From an uncultured Roseovarius sp. (GTDB lineage Bacteria > Pseudomonadota > Alphaproteobacteria > Rhodobacterales > Rhodobacteraceae): a stretch of 64,000 bases of DNA. A program made the position numbers and the translations under genes. Below the pieces are notes generated by a model that saw nothing but the letters and a program-made list of their open reading frames with translations, was not told where the DNA came from and made no database searches. Within the stretch, counting starts at the first letter, position 1. Each line of letters starts with the position of its first letter. This document shows positions 25,483-34,370 of the stretch, one piece after another. The stretch spans positions 1-64,000 of the forward strand of contig CANMOU010000005.1 in the NCBI GenBank assembly GCA_947499555.1, read 5' to 3'.

Positions 25483-25953
25483 TCAGAGATCGCGACGTTG
25501 GCGCGGGTCGTTCACGATGCACGCGCCTAGCGGTTCGATAAGGTCGATGTATGTGGTGAGTGGGACGTCTGTACCACTGCCAGCCGCGGCGTCCTCATCG
25601 AACGGTCCTCGCACGACGCGTGGGAGGCTCGCGAAGGCCACTACGTCCGCGACCGGCCGGATGTCGATGAAGGGCGTGCCCAAGGCGACGGTCAACGAAG
25701 CAAGTGGAAACCGCTCGATCGGCGCGTAGTTCGATACCGTCGTCCATCCGAGGTGAATGAAGGTACCGCCTCCGCCGCAAACCACATGCGCATTTGGCAA
25801 AGTCGTTGCGAGGCGGAGATATCCAAGGTCTCGGCGGATGGTCTCGCGTTCGAACTCGCGCGCGCGGTCGATCTGTCCGGTCCGACGCAGCTCTTCATGA
25901 CGCCACCATGAGGCAGCGGTTGCGCGCAACACGCACAGAATTCTTGTTTGCAT
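25483..25953 (-). CDS. Hypothetical protein, unknown function
   Basis: A 156-aa protein starting MQTRILCVLRATAASWWRHEE. The sequence has an N-terminal helix, a glycine-rich VVCGGGGTFIHLGW segment and a proline/valine-rich second half. No ribosome site is strong and no family is recognised. It lies upstream of ardC in the same direction with a 37-bp gap, and a leader-motif copy is 59 bp upstream of its start. These are the reasons to accept it. Confidence 0.5.
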   Translation of the reverse strand: MQTRILCVLRATAASWWRHEELRRTGQIDRAREFERETIRRDLGYLRLATTLPNAHVVCGGGGTFIHLGWTTVSNYAPIERFPLASLTVALGTPFIDIRPVADVVAFASLPRVVRGPFDEDAAAGSGTDVPLTTYIDLIEPLGACIVNDPRQRRDL

Positions 25954-26275
25954 GGGAAAGTTCTCAGCCAGAAATGTCAGACCGGAACCCGGCCCGGACC
26001 CGTCAGAGAAACCCCTAAAGGCCCTCTTCCGTCAGTCCCACAACAGGAAGACAACTTTCACTTTCAACAGTTGAATTCGCACCGCTGAATTGGCGCTGCC
26101 GTCCTAAGGTCCTGTGTGTCGTCAGATTTGGTGCCGAAGCCACAAGAGTGTTCTAAGTTTCCGGTGCGATGCCAATAGGCCATCGGCAATTTGGCCGGTG
26201 ACGATAATCCCGAGATTTGTCGTCGCCTCGCACAATTGCGGCCGTTGACGCACTGCGCGGCGAAGGTCTCAAGAG
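25954..26275. other. Intergenic region left of the IS element
   Basis: This 322-bp stretch holds leader-motif copy 6 near its left end. No gene is supported. A minus-strand frame stays open across part of it and reads protein-like but matches nothing I recognise; the IS may have landed in a decayed gene. Confidence 0.35.
26013..26036 (-). repeat. Shared leader motif, copy 6 (upstream of gene 25483-25953)
   Basis: Minus-strand reading GACGGAAGAGGGCCTTTAGG, 59 bp upstream of the start at 25953. It retains the AAGNGGGC core. Confidence 0.5.
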
Positions 26276-26279
26276 AGCC

Positions 26280-27827
26280 GATGTCGTTGAAAAAGTCGAC
26301 CTTGATTGAGAGGCGAGCTGCTGATTCAATTCTCCCAATGAGCGGGAGGATTTGCGATGATGGGACCGAGACAGGAAGCGCAGGCGGCACTGTTTTACGA
26401 GTTCTCGTTGGAAGATCATGTTCCGCATGATCATCTGCTGCGGTCGATTGATTGGCATCTTGATCTGAGCAGTATCCGGAGACATTTGGCCGATTTCTAT
26501 AGCCACACAGGCCGACCTTCGGTTGATCCCGAACTGATGATCCGCATGCTGTTGGTGGGCTATTGCTTTGGCATCCGATCCGAGCGGCGACTTTGCGAAG
26601 AGGTGCATCTGAACCTCGCATACAGATGGTTCTGCAAGCTCGATCTGAATGATCGCATCCCGGATCACTCAACCTTTTCAAAAAACCGCCATGGTCGTTT
26701 CCGTGAAAGCGATCTGTTGCGCCATGTATTTGAGATGACCGTGGCGCGATGTATCGAGGAGGGGCTGGTCGGCGGTCAGGGCTTCGCTGCTGACGCCAGT
26801 CTGATCGTCGCAGATGTCCAGAAACAGAACTCGAGCAACCCGGCGGACTGGGAAGAGCGCGCGGTCACACCGGAAGATGCGCCACGGGCCGTTCGCGAAT
26901 ATCTCGACGCTCTCGATGATACAGCGTTTGGGGCGGCCAGTGAGACAACACCCAAGTTCACCGCCCATGCCGACCCCGCCAGTCAATGGACGGCAGCGCG
27001 CAAAGGGCCAGCATTCTTTGCCTATTCGGACAATTACCTGATCGATACAGATCACGGGATCATCGTCGACGTGGATGCCAGCCGCTCGATCCGGCAGGCA
27101 GAAGTGGGCGCCATGCGCAAGATGATCGACCGGACCGAAGAGCGTTTTGGATTGAAACCAGATTGGGTGGCTGCGGACACCGCGTACGGCTCATCCGAAA
27201 ATCTGGTTTGGCTGACGCTCAAGCGGAAAATACTGCCGTTCATCCCGGTCTTTGACCACTCAAAGCGCAAGGATGGCACCTGGTCACGTTCCGACTTCAC
27301 ATGGGACGAAGATAATGACCGGTACATTTGCCCGGAAGGTAAAGAGCTCCGTCATACCCGGCGAAACTACTCTGACCCCAAGAGGCACAAGCCCAAGGCC
27401 GGTCGTCGTCAATATCGAAGCCTGAAGCTCGATTGCCAGGACTGCCCGTCGAAACCAAAATGCTGCCCGAACACAGCGACCCGCAGCATCAATCGTGAAG
27501 AACATGAGATCGTCAGAGACTTTGCGCGGCAATGTACGGCCTCCGAGTTCAACCCGACCGCCCAGAGGCGACGAAAGAAGGTCGAAATGCTGTTCGCACA
27601 TCTCAAACGCATTCTCGGGCTAGGTAGACTCCGATTACGAGGGCCATGTGGCGTCCAAGACGAATTTACACTCGCAGCTACCGCCCAGAACCTCCGGAAA
27701 CTGGCAAAGCGGAAGCCGATGGCATCCGCCCTGGGGTAACAGGGCGGCAACGCTTCACATCGCCCAACAAAATATGGACGATGCAGAACGCAAAGACGCA
27801 ATAACAGACGACTTTTTCAACGACATC
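26280..27827 (+). mobile_element. Complete IS1182-type insertion sequence
   Basis: The element is bounded by perfect 19-bp terminal inverted repeats: GATGTCGTTGAAAAAGTCG at 26280-26298 and its reverse complement at 27809-27827. Its total length is 1548 bp. The four bases AGCC occur directly outside both ends (26276-26279 and 27828-27831), consistent with a target-site duplication. One transposase gene fills the element. The intact ends and reading frame suggest a recent, possibly active copy. Confidence 0.9.
26357..27739 (+). CDS. IS1182-family DDE transposase
   Basis: A 460-aa DDE transposase. The N-terminal domain has the family's RPSVDPELMIRMLLVGYCFG block. Catalytic acidic residues can be placed in FAADASLIVADV, in DWVAADTAYGSSEN, and in the C-terminal RRKKVEMLFAHLKR helix. 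A Cys-rich insert (CQDCPSKPKCC) precedes the last catalytic segment, typical of this family. The ATG lies 59 bp inside the left inverted repeat with GGGAGGA upstream. The frame is uninterrupted, so it is probably functional. Confidence 0.93.
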   Translation: MMGPRQEAQAALFYEFSLEDHVPHDHLLRSIDWHLDLSSIRRHLADFYSHTGRPSVDPELMIRMLLVGYCFGIRSERRLCEEVHLNLAYRWFCKLDLNDRIPDHSTFSKNRHGRFRESDLLRHVFEMTVARCIEEGLVGGQGFAADASLIVADVQKQNSSNPADWEERAVTPEDAPRAVREYLDALDDTAFGAASETTPKFTAHADPASQWTAARKGPAFFAYSDNYLIDTDHGIIVDVDASRSIRQAEVGAMRKMIDRTEERFGLKPDWVAADTAYGSSENLVWLTLKRKILPFIPVFDHSKRKDGTWSRSDFTWDEDNDRYICPEGKELRHTRRNYSDPKRHKPKAGRRQYRSLKLDCQDCPSKPKCCPNTATRSINREEHEIVRDFARQCTASEFNPTAQRRRKKVEMLFAHLKRILGLGRLRLRGPCGVQDEFTLAATAQNLRKLAKRKPMASALG

Positions 27828-27831
27828 AGCC

Positions 27832-28205
27832 CAACCTGTGAATTCGATTTTCTCGCTGCGCGCGCTCGCAGCATAGTTATCGCTGCGATTGCACGATAGG
27901 CAGCGTCTTTGCGCAGATGGGGAACTGGCCATTGATGGCGGGTGCAGCGAAGATGCCAAGGGTAGTTTATGGGTTGCGGGACTTGGCAACTGTCAAACGA
28001 ATGTACCAACAGCTACGGGGCAAGTTCACTGGCACGGTTTATCACCTCGTGGTGATTTCAATTGAGCTCAAGTCGATGCCGCACCCATTCGAAGATGCAG
28101 TACATCTAGCTGGCTTCTGACAGCGGTCCCTCACTCTGTTTGTACAATCCAGCTATCAGCGCGGTGCTGATGCCAGGGTATGGAGGGCGGATCGGAGGGC
28201 ATACT
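27832..28205. other. Intergenic region right of the IS element
   Basis: A 374-bp stretch between the IS target duplication and the integrase pseudogene. Short ORFs occur on both strands, none with a recognisable family. GGAGGG at about 28193 is the ribosome site of the integrase gene. It may contain remnants of the sequence interrupted by the IS. Confidence 0.35.
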
Positions 28206-28952
28206 ATGCCAAGAGTCCAACTTCCCGCAGTCACCAAAAAATGCAGAGCTTGGAACAAGGGGCGGGTCATCGGTCAGAAACGTCCGTTGCTGCCAAAGCA
28301 GGTCTGGGCGATACGCGCAAGGCTCGAACTTGCAGGCTATCTACGTGATCTCGCGCTGTTTAACGTTGCCATCGACAGCAAGTTGCGAGGATGCGATCTG
28401 GTCAAATTAGCCGTAGTCGATCTGGTCAAAGATGACCACGTTCGGGAGCGTGTTACCGTGGTCCAGAGCAAAACCAAGCGGCCTGTGCAATTTGAACTTA
28501 CGGAGAACACGCGGGAAACTGTTTCGGCTTGGGTGAAATCGCGCGAGATGTTTGCCTGCAGGTTCATGTTCCCAAGTCGTTTCCATGATCGATCACACAT
28601 CTCAACCCGCCAGTATGGACGGCTTGTTCGCGACTGGGTCACGGCAATTGGGCTTGAGCCGAGTGGGTACGGAACTCATTCACTTCGGCGGACAAAAGCA
28701 GCGGAGATTTAGCGAAAGACCGGAAACATCCGGGCTGTCCAACTCCTGCTAGGGCACACGAAGATCGATAGCACCGTTCGCTACCTTGGCGTTGAACTGG
28801 AGGAGGCGCTAAGCATCGAGGAGCGCGTCGACATCTCGTCCAACTTGGCGAGCGGCCCTGCCGTTCGCCATTCCGAAGCTAACATCCATCATTCATGTGG
28901 CGTTGGGCCGTACCCGGTTCATGTGCCGTTCTCAAAAGAAGTGACACGGTAA
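28206..28952 (+). pseudogene. Tyrosine recombinase/integrase split by one amber codon
   Basis: From ATG 28206 the frame is open to an in-frame TAG at 28710-28712 and then continues without frameshift to TAA at 28950-28952 (248 codons in total). Before the stop are the first catalytic Arg (SKLRGCDLVKL), the beta-hairpin Lys (QSKTKRP) and HSLRRTK (H-x-x-R). After the stop come LLGHTKIDSTVRYLG, with the second His and the tyrosine nucleophile. The TAG replaces a codon in KAAEI-*-RKTGN, where relatives usually have Tyr, so a single base change explains it. Without readthrough the product lacks the nucleophile and is inactive. An ATG-proximal GGAGGG supports the start. Confidence 0.88.
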
Positions 28953-29046
28953 GTCTAACTCTTGTTCGTCAAGCGATACGTCCTGGTTGCTTGTGTAGGC
29001 CAATGATATCTTGTGACCTCATATTTCTTTGGGGTAAGTTGCATTG

Positions 29047-29715
29047 ATGACCGAGGCTTCCAAAGAAATAGACCCTGACTCGCTGGCTGAGCGTGAAGTC
29101 CTTACATCTATGGAGCCATCCGGCCTGCGCGCAGATCATGACAAGGCGCTCATAGGCAACGAAGTGCGCTTCTGGCGTAAGGAACGCAGCCTGACCGGAG
29201 CGAAGCTGGCAAAGCTCTCTGAAATTACGCCCGGAATGCTCACCAAGATCGAACAAGGCAAGGTGGCGCCTTCGATTCAGACGCTGTTGTCGATTTCAAA
29301 TGCTCTCAATGTGCCGATTTCGATGTTCTTTCATCGGATCGAGAAAAGTCGCTATGTCTCGTTCGTGCCTGCTGACAAACGCATGAAAGTTGATAAACGT
29401 GGGGCGCGCGCGGGCCATATCTATGAGATGCTGGGCCACAACACCGGTCAATCCATCGCGATTGAGCCTTTTTTTGTCACATATGACCAAGACTCCGAGC
29501 CCCATTCGACCTTTCAGGAAGAGGGCTACAAGTTCATCTTCATGATGTCCGGGCACGTCATTTATCGCCACGGGGATCGCTATTTTCCTCTGCATAGCGG
29601 CGATACGCTGATTTTCGATGCCATGGCCCCGCATGGTCCGGCCGAACTTGTCGAATTGCCCTCAACGCTTTTGTCGGTTGCGGTCTCGTCCCGCTACGAC
29701 CCGGGTATGCGGTAG
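29047..29715 (+). CDS. XRE-family regulator with C-terminal cupin domain
   Basis: A 222-aa regulator with an N-terminal lambda-repressor-like helix-turn-helix (LTGAKLAKLSEITPGMLTKIEQGK, within residues 50-75) and a C-terminal cupin domain (SGHVIYRHGDRYFPLHSGD) that would bind a small-molecule effector. Such XRE-cupin proteins often control amino-acid, betaine or polyamine catabolism. The gene sits at the left end of the catabolic island, convergent with the left operon (10-bp gap to the Rieske gene stop). It is the only regulator in the island and the best candidate to control both operons. The start is the ATG at 29047, with TTG at 29044 as alternative. Confidence 0.88.
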   Translation: MTEASKEIDPDSLAEREVLTSMEPSGLRADHDKALIGNEVRFWRKERSLTGAKLAKLSEITPGMLTKIEQGKVAPSIQTLLSISNALNVPISMFFHRIEKSRYVSFVPADKRMKVDKRGARAGHIYEMLGHNTGQSIAIEPFFVTYDQDSEPHSTFQEEGYKFIFMMSGHVIYRHGDRYFPLHSGDTLIFDAMAPHGPAELVELPSTLLSVAVSSRYDPGMR

Positions 29716-29725
29716 GGCAATTCCT

Positions 29726-30865
29726 TCACGACACCGCGTCCGCGACCAGTTGCGCAAGATGCAGCGTGCCTTTGTCCCAGTAGGGCGCGAAACGTCCGCC
29801 ATCATAGCCTTCCGCACGGCGGCCGATTTGCATGAGACGACAGACTTCATCATCCTCGGCATTGAGCTCTGTGTAATATTGCGCGCGCGCGTCAAGATGC
29901 TCTTGATACTCGGGCAATCCTGGCGCGCCACCTGCTGCATAGATATGCAGTTTCACCTGTGTCCTGTCATGCGCGAGCGGTTTGTAGTCCCAGAACAGAA
30001 ACACGCCTGGATGAAAACTGATGCAAAGCGCGGGAAACAGGTGCCCCATGAAAGAAGTATTGCGTGCCTGCCCTTGCAGGTTCTCGGCAATTGGCAGCGG
30101 CTCACGTGCTAAGGTTTCCGCATCATAGCCCCAACGGCAATAGATCAGATTACGATCGGTCAACATGCCGGTCCGCTCGTTTTCGTCCATGATGTTGTTG
30201 AGCGTCGGATGCACGGCAAAGACATGGTAAACGTCGGACCAATTTTCGACCGTAAGCTTCCAATTGGAATCGAACACGCCTTCGACGGTCCGGGCATATT
30301 CGAATTGAGAGATATCAAACCCTTCTGCCTGCTTCACAACCGGATCAAGGTGATCAGCCAAGGGGCCAGCCTGACCGTCGAGATTGACGAACACGCCATC
30401 GTGCCAGGTCTCGGATCTGACCGGAAACAAGCTGGGGCAATTGGCGTCCTCGGGATCGCCCTTGGCGTGCTTGCCCGGCCCGTCAAAATGGGCGCGGGCA
30501 CGCAGGGGACCGTCCAGTTCAAAGGTCCAGGCATGGTACTTGCAGGCGATAACGCGCGATCCGGTGCGATCCTCGGTAACAATCTGCGCACCGCGATGCG
30601 GGCAGACATTGTAGAAGACGCGCACCGTCATATCGCGGCCACGCACCATGATCAGGGGCTGTCCCGCCACATCGACCATCTTGATGTCACCGGGGTTTGG
30701 TATTTCACTTTCACGACCGGCAAAGACCCAGTTGCGGCGAAACAGCGTGCGGTTCTCAAGCTCCAGAAACGCGGGTGAGGTGAAAGCGGCGTTGGGCAAG
30801 CCGCGGGCGGCCTCAATGGGTTTCGCGATGTTTTCCACCACATCCTGCGAGATTGGGTTTGTCAT
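29726..30865 (-). CDS. Rieske non-haem iron oxygenase, alpha subunit (first copy)
   Basis: A 379-aa oxygenase. The [2Fe-2S] Rieske motif is CPHRG…CKYHAWTF (about residues 88-110) and the mononuclear iron site is ENWSDVYHVFAVH. The family includes ring-hydroxylating dioxygenases and also N-demethylases such as glycine-betaine and stachydrine demethylases, which have this single-subunit layout. AGGAGG lies 5 nt upstream of the ATG. It is the last gene of the left operon, 22 bp after RidA. No ferredoxin, reductase or beta subunit is encoded nearby, so electrons must come from elsewhere. Substrate unknown; an N-methyl group is my preferred guess. Confidence 0.9.
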   Translation of the reverse strand: MTNPISQDVVENIAKPIEAARGLPNAAFTSPAFLELENRTLFRRNWVFAGRESEIPNPGDIKMVDVAGQPLIMVRGRDMTVRVFYNVCPHRGAQIVTEDRTGSRVIACKYHAWTFELDGPLRARAHFDGPGKHAKGDPEDANCPSLFPVRSETWHDGVFVNLDGQAGPLADHLDPVVKQAEGFDISQFEYARTVEGVFDSNWKLTVENWSDVYHVFAVHPTLNNIMDENERTGMLTDRNLIYCRWGYDAETLAREPLPIAENLQGQARNTSFMGHLFPALCISFHPGVFLFWDYKPLAHDRTQVKLHIYAAGGAPGLPEYQEHLDARAQYYTELNAEDDEVCRLMQIGRRAEGYDGGRFAPYWDKGTLHLAQLVADAVS

Positions 30866-30887
30866 CTGGGCCTCCTATCTTGAGTGG

Positions 30888-31277
30888 CTACATGGGGGTG
30901 TTGTGTTGGTATTCACGCGGATGCGCTGCGCAGAACGTCATTTCGACCAGTAGCGTGCCTTGAAGCTTTGCACCGATGCAGCACCGTGCCGGTGCGAGGC
31001 CACGAAATGCGTCGCGCCAGACAGCGTTGAAGCCACCCACGTCGCGCTCGATATCGTTTAGATACACGTTGACGAAACACACGTGCGTCCGATCAAGCTC
31101 GGCGGCTCCAAGGACTTCATCCATGCGCCTAAAGGCCGCTTGGGCATGGTGTGAGATATCATCCGGAAGGGGTGGAGATTCAAATCCTTGGGATGCAGCC
31201 ACACCAAGAACCAGTCCGCCCGAGGTCATAAATCCCCGGCTCTGTGTTCGATCCGCGATGCGGAGCAGCGGGCCCAT
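30888..31277 (-). CDS. RidA/YjgF-family enamine/imine deaminase
   Basis: A 129-aa protein of the RidA fold. The C-terminal segment PARCCIGAKLQ…LLVEMTF keeps the Arg that binds the carboxylate and catalyses imine hydrolysis in active RidA proteins, with a Glu thirteen positions on. RidA proteins hydrolyse reactive 2-iminoacids/enamines to ketoacids and ammonia. The ATG at 31277 overlaps the stop of the upstream Rieske gene (TGATG). It lies between two oxygenases and upstream of a flavin-based amine pathway, so a role in clearing imine intermediates is plausible. Confidence 0.85.
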   Translation of the reverse strand: MGPLLRIADRTQSRGFMTSGGLVLGVAASQGFESPPLPDDISHHAQAAFRRMDEVLGAAELDRTHVCFVNVYLNDIERDVGGFNAVWRDAFRGLAPARCCIGAKLQGTLLVEMTFCAAHPREYQHNTPM

Positions 31278-32389
31278 CACGCCACGCTTTCTGCCTTCAA
31301 ACGCGCCAACGCATCGAGTGTCCAGCGGTTGATGTTCTGCGGGACGGGTTCGCGCGCAGACATATAGCGATTGGCGGTGAACACCCCGGTCGTGACATTG
31401 GCATGAACTGCCTCAACGGCGATTTTGTCCTCGATCAGTGTGTCCTCCCAGATCTTGCACCAGCCTTCGACACGCGAGAGGTCTGCGCCTTTTTCAGCTA
31501 GGATGTCCCAAAATACATAAGTCGTTTCAGGGTCGATCACCCGCATCTGATGCACCAGCATGATATCGTCCTGCTGGGTGACAAAAAACCCTGGGAAGAG
31601 GTGCATATGCTTGTTCCACGTCACTTGAAGCTGGTTTGCCTGCTTTTGTGGTTTGGGCGGGAAGTAGTAGCTGACAACGCGGTCCTCAATCAGGCATTCG
31701 TAATCGCCTTGTTCCACCGCATAGGCATCATTGAAAGACGCTCCGTGCACATGCGGGCAATGGAAGCACTCCAGCGTATTGTCGTACCAGATTTTCCAAT
31801 TGACCCGTGCCGTGCTCTCGTACCGGCGATGGTATTGGTAAGCCTCCGGGTCAAGGTTGAAGTTGCGCTCGCTGGAGATCTCGCCAAAGGCCGGAAAATG
31901 CTTGGCCAGCGGTTTGGCCTTCGGATCTGGTGAGACAAAGATCATCGGCCCCCAGGTTTCCAGCCGCAGTTTGGTCAGGCCAAAGTCACGCTTGTCGAAC
32001 TCGGCTTCCTCTTCACTGCCCGGTGCCCCGCGCAGACTGCCATCCAGCCCGTAGGTCCAACCGTGATAGGGGCAGCTCAGCACCCGGTGGTTGCCTGCCT
32101 TCTGGCACACAGGATGGCCCCGGTGCTTACAGACATTGGCCATCGCATGCAGCGCGCCCTGGCTGTCGCGCGTGACCACGACCGGCACAAGGCCCGCGTG
32201 CCCCAGCATCACATCACCAGGGTCGGCCACGGTCTGCGCCATGCCGATGTAATACCAGGAGCGATCAAAGATCGCAGCCCGTTCGCGGGCGTACCAGTCG
32301 CGGTCGGTGTAGCTGGCCGAGGGCAATCCCCACCCAGCCTCGACGTCGCGGCGCAGGCGGTCTAGGTCATCCAGTGTGTGATCAAGCAT
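31277..32389 (-). CDS. Rieske non-haem iron oxygenase, alpha subunit (second copy)
   Basis: A 370-aa protein starting MLDHTLDDLDRL. The start at 32389 is fixed by AAGGAGG 8 nt upstream; a longer frame to 32476 runs into the intergenic gap. The Rieske motif is CKHRGHPVC…CPYHGWTYG and the iron site lies in DNTLECFHCPHVH. It is clearly diverged from the other copy (29726-30865), so the two are not a recent duplication and may act on successive substrates. It lies 13 bp downstream of the OYE gene. No partner reductase is seen in the window. Confidence 0.9.
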   Translation of the reverse strand: MLDHTLDDLDRLRRDVEAGWGLPSASYTDRDWYARERAAIFDRSWYYIGMAQTVADPGDVMLGHAGLVPVVVTRDSQGALHAMANVCKHRGHPVCQKAGNHRVLSCPYHGWTYGLDGSLRGAPGSEEEAEFDKRDFGLTKLRLETWGPMIFVSPDPKAKPLAKHFPAFGEISSERNFNLDPEAYQYHRRYESTARVNWKIWYDNTLECFHCPHVHGASFNDAYAVEQGDYECLIEDRVVSYYFPPKPQKQANQLQVTWNKHMHLFPGFFVTQQDDIMLVHQMRVIDPETTYVFWDILAEKGADLSRVEGWCKIWEDTLIEDKIAVEAVHANVTTGVFTANRYMSAREPVPQNINRWTLDALARLKAESVA

Positions 32390-32402
32390 GTTCAGTCCTC
32401 CT

Positions 32403-34370
32403 TCAGAGCGCGGCCCCAGCCTCCAACCCCTCCAAAACCGCTTCCTCAGCGGTGCGTGCGGCCAGGGCATCGCCAATCACCTGTACCGATCCGCCCCAAT
32501 CGGCCAAACTATCTTCCAGCGCGGTCAGCGGGCGGTGTCCCTGCGCCAGCACCACGGTGTCTACGTCCTCGCAGATGACTGGCTCAAAACTGGCGATGTG
32601 TTGAAAATACACGCTGTCATCATCCACACCAAAGAGCCGCGCCATGGGGATCATCTCGACCCCCAGCCTGTGCATCTCGCCCAGCCACAAATCGCGCATG
32701 TATTTCGGGATCATCTCGCCCGCGACGTGCCCGGTCGAGACCAGCCGAACCGAACAGCCATCTTTGGCCAGCTTTTCGGCCAGCCCCAGCCCGATCCAGT
32801 CGCAGCGCCAATCGGCAATGACGACGCGACCGCCAATATTTGCGCGCCCTTCGAGGACCTCCCAGGCGTCAAGAACATGCGCTTCATCGATGCCCTCGAT
32901 ATCGGGCCGAAACACTGTGGCACCGGTGGCGATTATTAAACTGTCAGGTGCCTCTTGTTCGACCAGGGTGCGATCAACTGTTGTGTTCATCTCGATCCTG
33001 GCCCCTGCGTCCCGCGCCTCGCGCTCCAGGTTGCCTATGATGCCCCCAAACTCGGACCGGCGGGGCAAAAGCTGCGCGATCTGCGCCTGCCCACCGAGGC
33101 GGTTCGAGGCCTCGAACAAGGTCACGTCATGCCCGCGTTCAGCTGCAGCAGCCGCCGCTTTCAATCCACCAGGGCCGCCCCCTGCAATCAGCACCTTACG
33201 TGGCTTTTCTGCGAGTTTGACCTCGCCAAAAATCAGCTCGCGCCCGGTTTCGGGATGCTGGATACACGAGACTCCATATCCACGGTGCATCCGGTCGATG
33301 CAGGCCTGATTGCACCCTATACAAACGCGCACGTCCTCGGCGCGGCCCACCATCAGCTTGTTGGGAAACTCAGGGTCGGTGATCAGCGCCCGGGTCATGC
33401 CACAGAAATCGGCCTGCCCGGAGGAGAGCACCTGCTCGGCCGTACCTGCGTGGTTGATCCGACCGACGGCCATCACTGGCACCGACACCCGCGCTTTGAT
33501 CGCAGCAGTATATCCTGCGGTCAGCGCCATGTCAGTGCTCATCGGCGGGACAATGTGGATTGCCGAGCCTGCCTGACGCGATGATCCAGAGGTGACATTA
33601 AGATAGGCAATGCCGCCATGGCCCTCGAGCCGGTCAACAATCGCCAGAATCTCGTCCGGTGTCAGACCGTCACTGGCCAACTCATCGCCCGAAATACGCA
33701 CACCGATGGGCATGTCAGGGCCAACCTGCGCGCGAATCTCGGCCAGCACATCCAGCAGGAAGCGCATACGGTTTTCATCAGACCCGCCATATTCGTCTTC
33801 GCGGGTGTTCAGCTGCGGCGACAGGAACTGCGCGATCAGATAGCCATGGCTGGCGGCCACTTCGATACCGTCAAACCCGGCTGTCTTCATGCGCGCAGCG
33901 GCGGTGCCAAACTTGCCGATCAATTGTTTGACCTTGGCGAGCGGCATCATCCGGCCTGACACGTGATAGCGTTCTGAAACACCGCCCGACGGGCCAAGAG
34001 CAGCGGCGCGACGACCATCCAGTTCGGTCATCTGCTCGAGACCAAGATGAAAAACCTGCCCGAAGATCTTGGTCCCATGGGCATGCACGGCTTCCGCAAG
34101 GCGGGTCAGTGAGGGGATCACGCGGTCATTGTCCACCACAAGATGACTTTCGGAATAGACGCCCTCTTCGTCGATCATCGCGGCCTCGGTGATGATCAGC
34201 CCGGCCCCACCTCTGGCCCGAGCCTCGTGATAGGCAATGAGGGCATCGCTGGCGATCCGCCCTGCCGCCAGACGAGTCCCGTGGCCAGTTGACACAATCC
34301 GGTTGCGAAGTGTGACAGACCCGATCTCAATCGGGGACAGCAGGAGCGGGAATTGCGTGGCAGCTGTCAT
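32403..34370 (-). CDS. OYE-family NADH:flavin oxidoreductase with 4Fe-4S cluster (2,4-dienoyl-CoA reductase-like)
   Basis: A 655-aa protein. The N-terminal FMN-binding TIM barrel (residues 1-340) includes LNTREDEYGGSDENR. A Cys-x2-Cys-x3-Cys-x11-Cys cluster motif (CIGCNQACIDR…SC) follows, then an FAD/NAD-binding domain (VLIAGGGPGGLKAA). This is the architecture of 2,4-dienoyl-CoA reductase and trimethylamine dehydrogenase. It lacks the flavin-linking Cys (the region reads RNRIVSTGHG), so FMN is not covalently held, unlike in the homologue at 35338. It may reduce an unsaturated acyl-CoA or dealkylate an amine. Its start overlaps the upstream FAH stop by 4 bp. Confidence 0.88.
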   Translation of the reverse strand: MTAATQFPLLLSPIEIGSVTLRNRIVSTGHGTRLAAGRIASDALIAYHEARARGGAGLIITEAAMIDEEGVYSESHLVVDNDRVIPSLTRLAEAVHAHGTKIFGQVFHLGLEQMTELDGRRAAALGPSGGVSERYHVSGRMMPLAKVKQLIGKFGTAAARMKTAGFDGIEVAASHGYLIAQFLSPQLNTREDEYGGSDENRMRFLLDVLAEIRAQVGPDMPIGVRISGDELASDGLTPDEILAIVDRLEGHGGIAYLNVTSGSSRQAGSAIHIVPPMSTDMALTAGYTAAIKARVSVPVMAVGRINHAGTAEQVLSSGQADFCGMTRALITDPEFPNKLMVGRAEDVRVCIGCNQACIDRMHRGYGVSCIQHPETGRELIFGEVKLAEKPRKVLIAGGGPGGLKAAAAAAERGHDVTLFEASNRLGGQAQIAQLLPRRSEFGGIIGNLEREARDAGARIEMNTTVDRTLVEQEAPDSLIIATGATVFRPDIEGIDEAHVLDAWEVLEGRANIGGRVVIADWRCDWIGLGLAEKLAKDGCSVRLVSTGHVAGEMIPKYMRDLWLGEMHRLGVEMIPMARLFGVDDDSVYFQHIASFEPVICEDVDTVVLAQGHRPLTALEDSLADWGGSVQVIGDALAARTAEEAVLEGLEAGAAL

